Assembly: GCA_015680685.1 (NCBI GenBank)
Contig: MNCI01027444.1
Location: forward strand, 661,190 to 725,189
DNA: 64,000 nt
Origin: Gnetum montanum
Taxonomy: Eukaryota > Streptophyta > Gnetopsida > Gnetales > Gnetaceae
Direction of reading: 5' to 3'
Shown: positions 46,053 to 58,510 of the stretch, piece after piece
Layout of the letters: every line of letters starts with the position of its first letter
How positions within the stretch are numbered: the stretch's first letter is position 1
Program-made: the position numbers and the translations under genes
The notes under the pieces: model-generated
The model's database searches: none
What the model was told of the DNA's origin: nothing
Seen by the model: the letters and a program-made list of their open reading frames with translations, nothing else

Positions 46053-47752
46053 TGAAACACCCTAAAATTCAAAGGCATCCTTACTTCACCAAGTCTTTGC
46101 AAATCACGTAGTGTTACAATAGTTCTTTAGGAGATGGATGCTCTAAAGTTCAAACTGTCCAGTTTGGTAAGTTTTCTACCCCAGGTGTCAACAGGGTAAA
46201 CAGATTCTCCAGCCTACCCACCTGAGTAGTTCATCCAGCCGACAGCACGCTTAGGAGTAATGCTCAGAATGCGCAAAATGCTTCAGCAAGTTTTCTAAGT
46301 CAAGGAGTTTTGCTAGGCTAGGTAGCATAGCAAACTTCAAAAGATGTTTGCAGAACCACAATGCTATGCTATGGTGTGCTACGTAGTGTAGCATAGCGTA
46401 GCAAAAGCTAGACAGTCAGTCCCCTCGCTCAACTTCAAGTCCTTCAGCAATGTCTCCTTTCGTCAGAAAGCGGCAAACTTGGCTAAAAACAGATCATGTT
46501 TGCTGCTATGCTACACTAAACTACATGGCACAGTGAGGCGTAGCAATTCTTCGAAAGTGACAGAAGGCATCTCAGAGGCCGGGATCAGTAAGATCTCAAG
46601 CTTCACAGTGCAAAGGCAAAGTTTATAGATTGGCAACGTTTTTGCGACTAAGGACAGCTGCTACGCTATGATACGCTACATAGCGTAGCATAGCGTAGCA
46701 AACCTGTGACCAGCAGTCACAACACTGCAAAGGTTTCCAATGCATGCAGCAGGACACAACGCAGACTTTGTTTCAAATCGGCGGTTACGCTATGCTACGC
46801 AGTGTAGTACAGCGTGACAAGATGCTACGCTACGCCAAATGCTACACTACAAAGCATAGCAAGGCATGGCAAGTGGCTACACAACATCAATGCACCTCAC
46901 CTAATTGCACCATTTCTCTGACGGCGTAATTAGGATGTGGAAAAATTTTAATTACGACATGGCAGGCTCGCCCAACAGTCATGCAGGCACGTGCAACATA
47001 GACAAGTTAGCATAAGCCCATGGCATGTGGCATCCAAACTGCATCTTTCGCCCACCCTTGGTCCTATAAATACCCTAATGAGTGATGCTTACAAGCTCTC
47101 TCTCTGGGCCCTCAAGCTTTTTCGGCATTTTTCAACTTTTCGATCCCCCAAGTCCTTTGGCAATATCGGTTGGCTACTAATTTTGTTGGCTAACAAGCAA
47201 AAAAGTGAGCACTATAACCTTGAGCACTGTAAGCTTTCTGTTTGACATTGTTAAAGGTTAGCACTCTCAGTTGGCATTTTGTTCTGCTCTTTTCTACCAC
47301 CTTGGTAGCACTTTGCATCGTTAACACCTGAGTCCATGTTCAAGCACACAGCCGCCTTACTCTACACACCTTGGTTACCCTCGGGATCTCTGCACTTCCT
47401 AGCATTGTGCAACCGATTGTACCCATCTTGACAAAGTGAAGTTGTAGCTTCGAAGCAGTGCATTTTTGTAACTGCATTTTACTTTTTCTCTCGCTTATCA
47501 TTTGCATTTTACACTATTTTCTGCCTCTTTTACATTCAAGCATTACTTTGCGCTATCAGTCTCATTTTCAAATTACCCAATTGCAAAAGGTTATATTAAC
47601 ACTGACTAAGTCCCTTTCTGATCGACTAGACCATTTAGGGCAACCCGTTTCCGTTCCATCCAGCACGGCCCTCCCTCGGAAACAGGGTTGATACTATCAA
47701 TGACCGACAACCCCTCGGTGTTTTCCAGCCATCGAAGTTTTTGGTCGCTACA
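46053..47752 (+). repeat. 3' LTR of element E
   Basis: Pairs with 30536-32256. The TATA box is at 47063-47072. It is followed directly by the CCCCT target duplication. TAGCGTAGCA is present twice in tandem (46681-46700) against three times in the 5' LTR. Confidence 0.92.
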
Positions 47753-49540
47753 CCCCTTAGAAAAAAAGTAAAAATGAAATAATCCTCCTTCCAACTCTAC
47801 CTCCATCATTAATACATGAGTATTTTTATTCACATTTATTCTTTAATAGTGCTCACATAGCTCAAGGTTCTAGCATGTCTTGTGTACTTCAATGCTAAGG
47901 TATGAATCCTATTAATTAAACTTACCAATTCACTTTTCCATGCACTAACAACATGGTAGAATATAAAGGTCTCAACTAAGGTTTGTTCTTAGTTACCCAA
48001 GTTGAAATTCAAAGGCTCTTCATTCTTGGTAATCTCCAATTGGTTGTATGTTTGGTAAATAATAAATATTCTTGCAAAGCTCAACACCTTCATCCATATC
48101 TTGACCTGGGAAAAAATTAGATTGTTCAATTTGATGAATGTTTATTCATGCATATCCATCTCTCAGAAAATATGCTTATTGATGTAGTATTTGTTTTTAT
48201 CCTTCTTGTCAATCCTTCTTTCCTCACAAATTATTTATCTCACTCAATGCAAGATACACCTATCACTCATGTAGACATGCAATGAATTAGATTGGTTAAC
48301 TTAGAAGAAGATGAATAATACTGTGATATCATACAATACTCACAAACCAAAGAAACTCCCAACAGTTTATCTTATTCACAAAAGAATGCTCTTCATAATG
48401 CACTAAATACTTTTATATTGTTAACCTTAGTATTTTATATAGTATTTTCTACATCAAGTATTCTTCTACGTTGTCTAAGTTAGAACAAAGTGCAAAATGT
48501 TTTAGAACAGGTTCATTCCAATGTATGTGTTAGTCACTTAGGTTTGTAGTCTCTTGTAACTTGTATTATTTTGATAGAATACTAGTGGCCTACTATGACA
48601 TCCTATTCCCGAATATTGTAAAAACACAATCACTCATCACTTAATTCATCTCATTCATAAGTAACATAATGGAAACATCATAAAATACTTTGATAAATGA
48701 ATTATTGATAAATGAATAACTAGTACACAAAATAGGAAGGAAAAATGGGGAAAATTTTTATTAATAAGAGATAGTACTGTAGCACCTTCTAGGTTATCTT
48801 CCCATGCCCCTTAAGCCTTAGAGGCAATCCAACACTACCACCATAGTTTGGATGTCTAGCCAAAGGAGTGATCAGTCCCTTCTTGTCCTGCTTCACCTAG
48901 CACTCATCACTTGCCTTTCCAAGTTCCACAACTCCATGCCGGCACAACCTCTAAACCTGGCCTTAAATGGCATAGCTCAAACCCATTCCCAAGGGATACA
49001 TGAATAATTGTAACTTCTCATAATGAGGCATCCCTTAATTTGAAGTTTAATTACATTTTTAAAATAAATTTCCTCCTTTAACAAGGGATGCAACATTACA
49101 CCTACAATGTCTAGGAATGCACATATATTACAGTCAAAATTAGCAATACATGTTAACATTATGCTTTGCTTATTTATGTGTCATCTTAAGAGATTAGGAC
49201 TTCAAAAATCATATGGCCCTTTCATAAGTGGGGATTGGATCTCATAGGTTCTTTTTCCAAGATTCTTCTCATCACCAGTTCATTTTGATGGCTATTAAAT
49301 ATTTTACTAAGTTGGTTGAAGCTATTCCTTTAAAAACTACAACTTCTAAGTATATTTTTTATTTTATTTTGGATCATATAACCACTCACTTTGGTATTCC
49401 CTTCCACATTATAACTGATAATGAACCTCATTTGAAGAGTAAAGAACTAGCCAAATCTAATATCAATACTAAATCACTTAGTCATTCTCATCTTTGTATT
49501 GCGCATAATCGATGGACAAGCCAATTTAACTAATAAATCC
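47753..49540 (+). pseudogene. pol: Element F continued: second RNase H and integrase
   Basis: 47930-48260 reads as aRNH (FPCTNNMVEYKGLN, then GNLQLVVC). 48290-48420 matches the integrase lead-in (YCDIIQYSQTKETPNSLSY). 48500-48600 matches the zinc domain (VLEQVHSNVCVSHLGL, then a stop and WPTM). The core resumes at 49205: WGLDLIGSF-like, then FILMAIKYFTKLVEAIPLKT and FGIPFHIITDNEPHLKS, which keeps the Asp that E lost. About 490 extra bases between WPTM and the core (48610-49190) look like a later insertion without recognisable ends. Many stops. Confidence 0.75.
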
Positions 49541-50500
49541 CTCATCCACTTATTCAGAATCACGATTGACAAATCCTAACACAACTGGCATATCCATTCC
49601 TATTTTCCCTCTTTCCCTCTTTCTCTCTCTATTTTTTTATTATTTTGTGCTATCTCTCCCACTAAATTTTATCTATCTTCTTTCAATCTCTTCCTATCCC
49701 ATGCTACTAACTTTCTTCTACAACACACTATGATGAGGATATCTACTAATGATCTACCTCATAAAATGGATAATGAGTGTTTTATCATTTTAACTCCATG
49801 CGAGGATGTGTTCAGTTTGAGAAGGACAATGAGAGAATTATTTTTTCAAGCATCAGCAATCATTAGAGTATGGGATTTAGCCATACCCTCTTTCTGTGGC
49901 ATAACATTCCATATTTGTGTATCGGCAATGCCCCTCATTTTTTTTCCTAGTTTTTTTTTTAAAATTTTACAAGTCTATTTTTCATCTCTCTGCTCTCACT
50001 TCTCTATTCTTCCTCTAACTTCCTTTTTTATCTCATTTCCTTTTCTCTTATCAGTACATTTAATAAGGATTAAGTGACTTGTCCTATTTTAGTGAGAGCT
50101 TAGTGAGAGCATGAATGGTATAGATGTATCATAAATGGCATCACTTCAACAATCTTGAGTGTAGGATTTAATCATGTCCCCCTTTTGTAACATATCATCA
50201 TCCTCATGATTGATGTATCAATAAAATCCTAATTCCTCCTCCTTCTAGCCCCTATGCACACACACCTCCCTGCCCCGCCCCCCGCCCCCCACCCACCCCC
50301 TTAATTTTCCATTTCCTTCTCCTCACTTTTCCTCTTGAAGGTACATTAATCATTCATCCATTCTCTTCTTAATGAATCCTCCTTCAACACCTCAACAACA
50401 TCCACTTTATCAATTTAACAAGAATTGAGACTAAGTGTGATCTCAACATCGTCCTACATAGGTTTGAGCATTAAACTCCCTAAATTTAGCATTAGAAGGC
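49541..50500. other. Interval without a supported gene
   Basis: Pyrimidine-rich stretches at 49590-49700 and 49940-50050. No coding similarity. Probably the 3' part of element F. Confidence 0.35.
50265..50300 (-). other. G-quadruplex-capable C/G-rich run
   Basis: The plus strand has runs CCC, CCCC, CCCCCC, CCCCCC, CCC and CCCCC separated by single or few bases, so the minus strand has six G-runs of three or more within 36 bases. The surroundings are strongly AT-rich. Confidence 0.7.
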
Positions 50501-50559
50501 ATATTCTCAACTCTCAAAGGTCCTTGGGAATCATTTGGATTCCTAACATTGCTTATGGA

Positions 50560-52170
50560 CTTAATTTTCAATAACTCCTAAAAAAATTTTGCAATCAAAA
50601 TTTTTCTGTGTTAGAGGTGATGGACTATCAAATTAGGTTTCTTTCAATATTGCAACATGAAATGCCTTAAAAATAGCCATACAATACACATTTCTAGCCT
50701 TCAAAAGCCTCTAGAGACCATTCAAAGTCATATCCTAACTTTTCACCATCAATTTTGATAACTTTAAAACATTTCTAAAAAAATATAAAACTTTTTCTAA
50801 GTATCATGCAACGCTGATGCTACGTTAATGTCAGTGCTAGGATCATCATCATCGAGATCCTTTAACCTCATCAAAATTGATTTTTAACATGCACAACAGA
50901 TTCCTAAGGCTAGGATGACTCATCGGCAATAGGTTCAACACTCCAGGCTTCTAGAATCGATACTTTTTTGCAAGTCTTCTAAGACTTAGAAAATTGACAT
51001 TTTTGCTAAATCTAAAAGACCAATAAAGTTAGAGCTTGTTTCAACACCTCCAAATCATCTCATACATCAAGTTTGTAATGTTCCATAGTCTTATGGACCT
51101 CTTTGTGCTCCAATATTTCCATTTCAACTCATTCTAGGGTTAGTTTTCACTTTTTCAAATTTAGATTTTTTGGCCTAGAAAAATGAAAAACTTTCTAACT
51201 CTAAAACCAATGTTGATGCTAATGTTAGCATCAATGTTAACATCACTACCAATGAGACCCCCATTAACAACATTAAACTACATCAAGGAGCTCTTGGAAT
51301 CTCTCACCTTCAACTTGACAACCTTTAACATCAGTCTAGAGTTCTAACAAGATTTTTCAAAACTCAAAAATCTAACTTAGATAAAGCATTTCAAACTTTC
51401 ACTAAGTATAAGCATTGTTAGGCTTGGAACTTATAAAACAACATCATTAACCTCCATGATCAACATTTCAACTCATTCCTAGGCTTCTCACATTCCTTGG
51501 CATTGCCTTAACATCATCCTAGTTTATTTTAGGGGTATTTCAAGTTCCTAAAAAGTTATGAGATGAGACTTTGAAAAGTTAAGAAAAAATTTTTAAGTGT
51601 TCATCCAACACTGACATTAGCATCAATGTTAGCATTGGCATTTTTGACATTAGCATCATTTGGTCATCAACACCTAATCTTAACCTCCAACATCTCATCT
51701 TAACTTTGCAAAATTCTTAGCATCATTTTGATAGCCTTCGGCATCAATTTAGAGGCAAAACAAGGCCTCATGAGTTCAAAATTACAACTTTGATGAAATG
51801 TTGAAATCTCGGCTAAGTATGGCTAATGTTGACACTAATGAGAGTGTTAGCACTCTCAACACCACCAACATCCAAACAACATGACCAAGCTTAGCATCTA
51901 GTACCTTCTTCTCATCTCCCAACTTCATTGACATCATTCAGCATCAATTAGGAAGTCAAACGAAGCCTCGAAATTTCATTTTTATTACTTTGAAAATTTT
52001 ATGAAAATTTAACTAAGTGCTGGTGACACTAACACTAATGTTAGCATCAGTGTCAATGTCACCTTGACAGGTTTCCATGCTTGCTAAGGTTGAAGACCAG
52101 ACTTGCCATTTTCAAGCTTAACAACAAGTCACACTTAACTCCAAGGTCAGTTTTAGTAATCCTAAATTAA
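50560..52170. repeat. Degenerate tandem repeat of about 200 bp, seven to eight copies
   Basis: An anchor of the form A-rich AACTTT...CTAAGT lies at about 50785, 50993, 51180, 51384, 51565, 51795 and 51990. It is often followed by AATGTTAGCATCAATGTTAACATC-like text and later by CAACATCATTTAGCATC. Spacing is 181-230 bases. Units differ strongly. By position (after the integrase of F) it may be the tandem-repeat region of that Tat element. Confidence 0.65.
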
Positions 52171-53480
52171 AATTAGCAACTTCAAACCTATAAATATAAG
52201 TGCAAAACACAAATTTCTAGTCAATTTTCTTGAAATTTGAGAGCACTTGTCAAATTTTAAAAATCAAGAGCATGAGTGCTTACCACCATCATAGCACTTG
52301 CATGCTCCATGGCCACTATCTACATCTTTAGTGCCACTTCCAGAGATAAAATCAAGCTTCTGCAACACTTTCTAAAGTTAGAAATTTTTCAGCTCCAATG
52401 TTAGTGATGGGACCCTCAACCGAAACAACCTCGTTTTGGCCTAAAATTGACTCCATATTGCACCAATAGCTTCCCCATCCATATCCTAATCCTCTAGAGG
52501 TTTAATTCAACTCTCTAAATCTATACTTTACTTAAGATTTAAGATTCTTTTATTAGTTTTACTATACTTACATTTTTCACCTATCGTTTGTAGATTGGCT
52601 CTCCATAGTAGGCAAATATTTTATTACTAATCAATAAAAAAATTTTATTATTTGGAAAAAGATCCAAGACCTTTCCCCCATATCATAACATCTCGTATTC
52701 ATTTTTTTTTTTACACTTATTTACATACATTCTATACTTAGAATTTATTCTATCTCATACATTACATTCTACACTTAGTTAATTTTTCAACATTTTATAC
52801 TTAGTCATTTTGCAACTTAAAATCTCATTGTTTGGAAAAGAATCCAAGACCCTTCCCTCCATCTTATAGTCTAGATATTTTAATATTTTGTAATCTTTTA
52901 TACAAATTTTATACTCGATTTTTATTCTATCACTCATAATCCATTTCACATTTAGTTTGTTTTTCAATAATTTACACAGTCATTTTTCCAATAATTTACA
53001 CTTAGTCATTTTTAATATTAAAACCTCAATTTTCATCATTTCCCTATCATTGCTAATTTGTATGAAATAGGCTAAGTGTGTATTTGATTAGAGGTTTTGT
53101 GCCCCTTTGTTTCATAATTGTTGATATATCCAAGATTACATCAATCTAAAGATCATTTAAAACCACATGCTAAGTATTTTTGACACTTAGCTCATTGAAG
53201 TATCCTTATAAGGGTGTAAAAAACATTTTTGTAGGAACAACAATTTTAAAAGATATGCTTAAGCATATTAGCCCATGATGGCTTCCTCTTAATAAAGGAG
53301 CTTGGGCTACTAATTCATCTAGATTTTATAACACTTTGAGCAAATTTTATATCACTGCAATTTTCTATCTACATATGTACAATAGATGGAGTACATGAAA
53401 GGAGGCTTCTAGCCTCTATGGTTTAAATAGAAAGAAAAACAAAGTGTTTGAAAAATTAATTTCTAATTGTAAAAATTTAT
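52171..53480. other. AT-rich interval, nothing firmly recognised
   Basis: 52560-53040 contains two similar pieces with TTTGGAAAAAGATCCAAGAC (52653 and 52831), suggesting a duplicated segment about 180 bases apart. 53150-53480 may be the front of the LINE relic. Confidence 0.4.
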
Positions 53481-54090
53481 ATAAAATTGACAATAGTTTG
53501 CATCAAGCTTTTCCAAACATTTTTTTGGAAGGATGGTAAACCTTTTTTGCCTTTTAATTCCAAAGTTGCATATGAGACTATTACCAAGAATGAATTTGTT
53601 GATAATAAATTCAATAAAGCTTAGAAAATGCAATTATCATCACACTTTTGAATGAGAAAAATGGAAGATATTTAAAGAGTTCCTACCTTTAAAAAAAATC
53701 TATCTTTTTTATGGTGTGTTATTCATCAAGGTCTTTCTATTAACACTTATCTTCAACATATGGGAATTGTTTCTTCTCAATGTCCTCTTTGTGAAAGTGG
53801 GGACTCATTTTCTCATGTTTTTTTAATATCTTGTTACACAGCATGCTTGTTTGTAACAATTTTCAACCAAGTATCAATAATACCATTCTTGGTGAACAAC
53901 CTACTTTGTTTACTTTATTTCTTTATATGTAAAAGTATCTTGGGCCACTTGTTCTCTATTTTATTTGGAAACTTTGATGTGCAATTATATTTTACTGGCA
54001 AGAGCATAACTATGATCTTTCTTCAAGAGTTAAATATCGTATTCTCAAAGATGTTGCTTTTCAATTACAACTTCATGCATGATAGCTAAA
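53481..54090 (+). pseudogene. LINE 3' end relic with zf-RVT domain
   Basis: With frame changes the plus strand gives SKVAYETITKNEF, LSFLWCVIHQGLSINTYL, HMGIVSSQCPLCESGDSFSH and then VFLISC, followed by a WQEHNYDLSSRVKYRI-like tail. This is the zinc-finger region (C-x-x-C...H...C) that follows RT in plant LINE-type non-LTR retrotransposons. RT and endonuclease are not visible. Confidence 0.7.
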
Positions 54091-55285
54091 CAATTAATTT
54101 GTTTCTTACAATATTCATTTCTTTTTATTTTAGAGGCTCAAGGATGGATGTTAGAGTTTTGTTTTACATCACTTGGACAACTCTAATTATCCAAGGATCT
54201 AAGTCCATAAGAAAACTTGACATGTCATATATCATCTTACAAAATTCGTAGTTCTTAATAATATGTATCACCCTTCTTAATCAATTGCTTGGAATTCTTT
54301 GCAACCTCTTCTAGACTTGCTTGTACATTGGCTAGCTCATTAGTAACGTAGCTTATCTTGTCTTTATGAGTCACTATATTGATTCTCTGGACTTTACAAA
54401 ATACTTCTTTGTAAGTCTTTTCCTTCTTCACCATCATAACCTTTCGAATGGCCTCCTTTTCTTATTTAAGAAACTAGACCAAACTCTATATGGCACAACT
54501 TAGACCTTCTCTTTCTCTTTAGGAAACTAGATCATGGGCTACAATGAATACTCTCGTCCCTTGCGACACTTGCTTCTTTACTTTGAGTCATTTCTTTAAT
54601 CTTTTGATTATGGTGCTCAGATTCTCATTACAAACTTTGTTTCATAACATTTGCTTCATATCTCTAAGTTACTAGTTGCTTTGGCTTCTTTATACATCAT
54701 GGTGTGTATTGTTCCTTGGTGCTTTTATTTTGTAAAAGGGTTTTGAGTTACAAGTCACATCATTTCATTACAAAGTGATTAAAAGTAATTACGAATGGTC
54801 TCTAAGGATTACGAAACTAATGATTGTACATTGACTTAGAAGTATATTGTAACAATGAAAAACATTCAAGTTCTCCTGCTATTTGTTTTTTTATTTTGTA
54901 TTTTTTATTAAAACTTTATTTTATCTTTAGAAAGAATTTTCTCCTTCCTTTTACAAGAAACCCTTTAGTAAGAAGTGAAAACTCATGATGGCACTTCTAC
55001 CCTTTAGTAAGAAGTGAAAACTCATGATGGCACTTCTATAAATAAAGGCAAATCCTTTTCCTACACAAGAAAAAAGATTTTTCTTTTACTCTCTTTATTA
55101 ATTAATCTGTCTTACTCTAAATTTTTAAATATTATTATTCATGTTTTTGGAGGTCAAAGATTAATCGTTTACCCTGTATAAATGACGTTGATGACTATTC
55201 ATGTTTTAGATGATAAATCCGCTGTAATGTCTAGATGAGGTTGCTGGTTGTCCCCATTAAGTTGTTCCCAGGTTTATGGATGTGC
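54091..55285. other. Interval without a gene, including the upstream flank of the reductase locus
   Basis: 54255-54437 (minus strand) is a short Lys/Glu-rich helical reading (NELANVQASLEEVAKNSKQL) of unknown origin. A perfect 39-bp tandem duplication lies at 54961-55038. The rest shows nothing. Confidence 0.4.
54961..55038. repeat. Perfect 39-bp tandem duplication
   Basis: CCCTTTAGTAAGAAGTG...CACTTCTA occurs at 54961-54999 and 55000-55038 without a mismatch, so it is recent compared with its surroundings. It lies about 300 bases upstream of the reductase ATG. Confidence 0.95.
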
Positions 55286-55297
55286 GGCTATATATTT
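55286..55297 (+). promoter_or_regulatory. TATA box of the reductase locus
   Basis: GGCTATATATTT lies about 40 bases before the ATG at 55333, rather close for a plant gene with a normal leader. Confidence 0.5.
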
Positions 55298-55332
55298 CTG
55301 AGCGAATGATGATCACATCAGTGAACTCACAT

Positions 55333-56810
55333 ATGGAGATGGAAAAGGTGTGCGTAGTTGGAGGTGGTAGCTTCGTTTGATCTCATATTATCAAAGACTT
55401 TGTTGCAGAGAGGTTTCACAGTGAACGCCACTCTCAGAAACCCTGGTATTATTCTCTCACAATCAATTCTGTCTGCGATCTTCTCTAAACCATGGCCGGC
55501 TTCTGGAGAGAATTGTGGTAACAGAATTTGGATTTTGCAGATGACCCACAAAAAGCACGGCCTCTGATGTCCTTGGAAGGGGCCTTGGAGCGACTGAAGC
55601 TTTTCAAGGCCGATCTCACCCACGAAAATTCATTCGATTCTGCAATACACGGCTGCACAGGCGTGTTCCATGTTGCTAGTTCAACCCCTACCGATTTGTT
55701 GGGCATTCCCGATGTAATATTTAAGCACAACATTTACAGATTCATCATTTGAAATCAGAAATTAGTTTGTCATGTGATCAAACTACCCAAACCTCCTTTC
55801 AATTTTTGTATGGATTTTTATCTACTCAGGACGAAGTTTTAGAAGCAGCTGAAAGGGGAGTATGAATGTGCTGAGATCCTGCAGCAGAGCAAAAACTGTG
55901 AAGAAGGTTGTCTATACTTCCTCCATTGTAGCAGCTGTTCCCATCAACGAAAACAGAGAGAACATTGGACAACTTGATGGATCAAGATGGACACCCTTGA
56001 ACTTTGTCAAGAATCAGAAAGACGTCTGCAATTATCGCCTCAGAAATCCCAGTTTTGTTTCCTGCATCTCATTCCTCACATTTGTTTGTTAACGGCAGCC
56101 TTATTCTGTCTACAAAACAATAGCAGAGCTTATGGCTTTCCGATTTGGAGAAGAAATTGGAATCCAAGTTGTCTCGATCGGGCCGGCCATAGTCGGTGGC
56201 TCCATCATCACCGCCATGTTTCCATTGAGCTGTCAGTTTATTCCATCTCCATTGACTGGTCTGAAAGAAATAAATCTTTTATCTGTCAAGATTCCTTTTG
56301 CAGGCCCTTATTCTTAGCGAATTTGGTGGATCTGTGTTGAATTTTGGCAGGAAACAGAAGCATATTCCAGCGAGCAAAAATCCACAGGAAGAATTTGGCG
56401 TCGTGGTCAGTGGTGCGCATTGATGATGTATGCAATGCTCATGTGTTTGTAATGGAGCAGCCCTCTGCAACTGGACGACAAATTTGTCATGCTGTTTCCA
56501 CAAGTCCTGCAGAGTACTTTGGCTTCCTGCAAAATAGATACGCACATCTTCCATTGAAGATTGAGTGAGTACTGTGATTCTTTTTGGAGTTGATTATTTG
56601 GTTTGCCCGTTTGGGAAACAGGGGAGAGAAACATGTAAAGGAGGTTTGTGTTTCAGATTGCAGCCGGAAGAGGATGATTATCCATTTGCAGAGGCCTCTA
56701 AGAAATTGAGGGAGATGGGTTTTATGTTTAAGCATGGATTAGAGGATATTCTTGATGATTGCATCAGTGCTGGCCAAAGGCCTGGCTTATTACCCTCAAT
56801 TTGTTCATAA
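55333..56810 (+). pseudogene. NAD(P)H-dependent reductase, DFR/ANR/CCR-type, six exons, broken
   Basis: Exons 55333-55445, 55541-55713, 55830-about 56036, 56099-56258, 56351-56564 and 56657-56810; all except the exon 3 donor have GT/AG sites. The Rossmann start VCVVGGGSFV is the NADP-binding GGxG-type motif. Then come [44 protein letters not shown] (catalytic Ser region), YSVYKT (catalytic Y-x-x-x-K), IDDVCNAHVFVMEQPSATGR and the C-terminal ASKKLREMGFMFKHGLEDIL. The family reduces flavonoid or phenylpropanoid intermediates. The C-terminal half looks most like anthocyanidin reductases, but the substrate cannot be set. Lesions: TGA for GGA at 55378-55380, an extra G at 55396, a missing base near 55860, and no clear donor after exon 3. 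Confidence 0.85.
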
Positions 56811-58142
56811 ATATTTAGCTTAATTGACAGCTCAGTATATACTTAGCTTAATGAAGTAAACCTTTTTTTTTTTAAACTATGTTGAGCCAAAGCATTCAAG
56901 ACAGTTCTGTTCTAAGGACCGCTCTATTCTCAGGATTGTTTTGTATGTTTGGATGAATCAAAACAATTGGTAGTTCATTCCATAAAGTTAGCTGGAGCTT
57001 TACTTAAATTTGCTTTCAAAGAAAAGTCAATATTTTACTTAAATTAATTAAAATTTTATTGAAATTAATACAAAGAATGGTGAAATTAGTGGGTTAAAGA
57101 ATAGGAACGCTATCAAATCACTGGGCATCCATGAACCTCATCATGACTGGATGTAATCTGTATTTTAAACAAACCTTCCAATTAAAGAACATTTCCTTCA
57201 AGGAATTCACTTACTATCTAAAAAAGCACATAATGTTATATTTATTTTACTTCTCTTTTTTTTTTTGCATTTTTTTCATTTCCAAATAATTTTGCATAAA
57301 TGTCATATTCTGAATTGAATTTGTTATAAAAATCAAGTGAATAATTTTTAATACAAATAATTTGCATTTTCATTTATTTAAAAACAAGAAGACAAGAAAA
57401 AATTGATCAAATGAGTTGCATTCAAATCATTTGTCAGCAAAAGTAGTTAAGGTTATTAAGTGTAATGTGGGGAGGTTGATTTGGATAGTTTTCAAGTTGG
57501 AACAGTACTTGAAAGATATATAATATCATAAACGTTTAAAATCACCTGATGTAGAGCACATGGAAATTGATAACTCAATGGTTAATAAATAATAGTGAAG
57601 ATATTTGTGTAATGGACAACTTTGTAAATAAAAAAAAATTAGAGACCTTTTTTATAGAGAAAGTCTGGTCATTTACATAACAACAGGGTTGAACACCCAA
57701 ATTAGCACTTGCAATAGTAGTATTGTTATGGAGGGTAGAAGCAATAGTAGTACTGTTATGGAGGGTAGAAGATCTTTGAGCTAAACAAATAAACACCTAG
57801 ACCAATCAAAAAGCCCCAAGCATTTCTATAAGGCATCAAAACCAAAAATTAGAAAATAGTCATAGAGTTCATTTAAAATAATCGATATGCATATTTGGAA
57901 AAGTAGAAGAGCACACAATTTATGGATGGCACATTAGCTCATCTTGCAAGGAGTCACTAGTGTTAAACATTGTCATCATGTATTCATGGATGTTTTCCCA
58001 TAAGTAAAAGTTAGCAAATGCTTTTGAGATGCATTTATAGGAAGAGTTTAGGCACTTTACACAAAAAGTGAGAGCATTCTACTTGAGTCAAATATCCCAA
58101 GTGACCTTCATCCATAATGAAATCTCATGCAAGTGGCTTGAA
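56811..58142. other. Interval downstream of the reductase, no gene
   Basis: AT-rich. A near-perfect 30-bp tandem duplication (GCAATAGTAGTATTGTTATG plus GAGGGTAGAA) lies at 57711-57740 and 57741-57770 with one T/C difference. No coding domain. Confidence 0.5.
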
Positions 58143-58510
58143 TGATGGGCCCTTCTGTAATCATTACCTAACACTGATCCCACAAGATCCCAATCTAATG
58201 GGTCGTCATTGGTTGGTTGCATCAACAAGGCTTTGTCGACACATCTTGCCTTGCATCGACAAGGCCCCATCGATGCAATGTCTATCCATCACATATAAAT
58301 ACATGCCTACTAGCTGCATTTATGACAATCTAGATTTCAGTAGCAGCAAAACTCTTGCATTTTTTCCATTCAAAAGTTAGAATTTTTTCCCTCAAGTGCC
58401 TATAGCACGAGTCATTGAGTGTACAGATCTTTATTCGAGCATTGTTGTATCTAAGCACAACAGTGTGTGCGGCAATAAAGATGAGCTTTCTGATCAACCT
58501 TACAACACTT
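58143..58510 (+). mobile_element. LTR scrap related to family 1 (A-like subfamily)
   Basis: It carries TTGTCGACA, GCATCGACAAGG and CATCGATGCAATG words (58218-58282), then a TATA (CATATAAATACATG, 58292-58305) and a downstream part TTTATTCGAGC ... GGCAATAAAGATGA that parallels R/U5 of the LTR at 59732. The CATCGATG words match the U3 of element A. The ends are not clear. Confidence 0.55.

Larger units (their letters stand above)
30536..47752 (+). mobile_element. Element E: 17.2-kb Tat/Ogre-like LTR retrotransposon, structurally complete
   Basis: LTRs of 1721 and 1700 bases (TGAAAC...GCTACA) flank gag, protease, a 5-kb spacer with an antisense gene, RT, two RNase H domains, integrase, tandem repeats and a polypurine tract. 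The target duplication CCCCT is perfect (30531-30535, 47753-47757). The dual RNase H places it in the Tat lineage. A break between protease and RT is a known feature of Ogre elements, where it is an intron. The first 119 bases of the two LTRs differ at 18 sites, all transitions, so the insertion is old and was heavily methylated. All coding parts carry stops or frameshifts. Confidence 0.92.
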
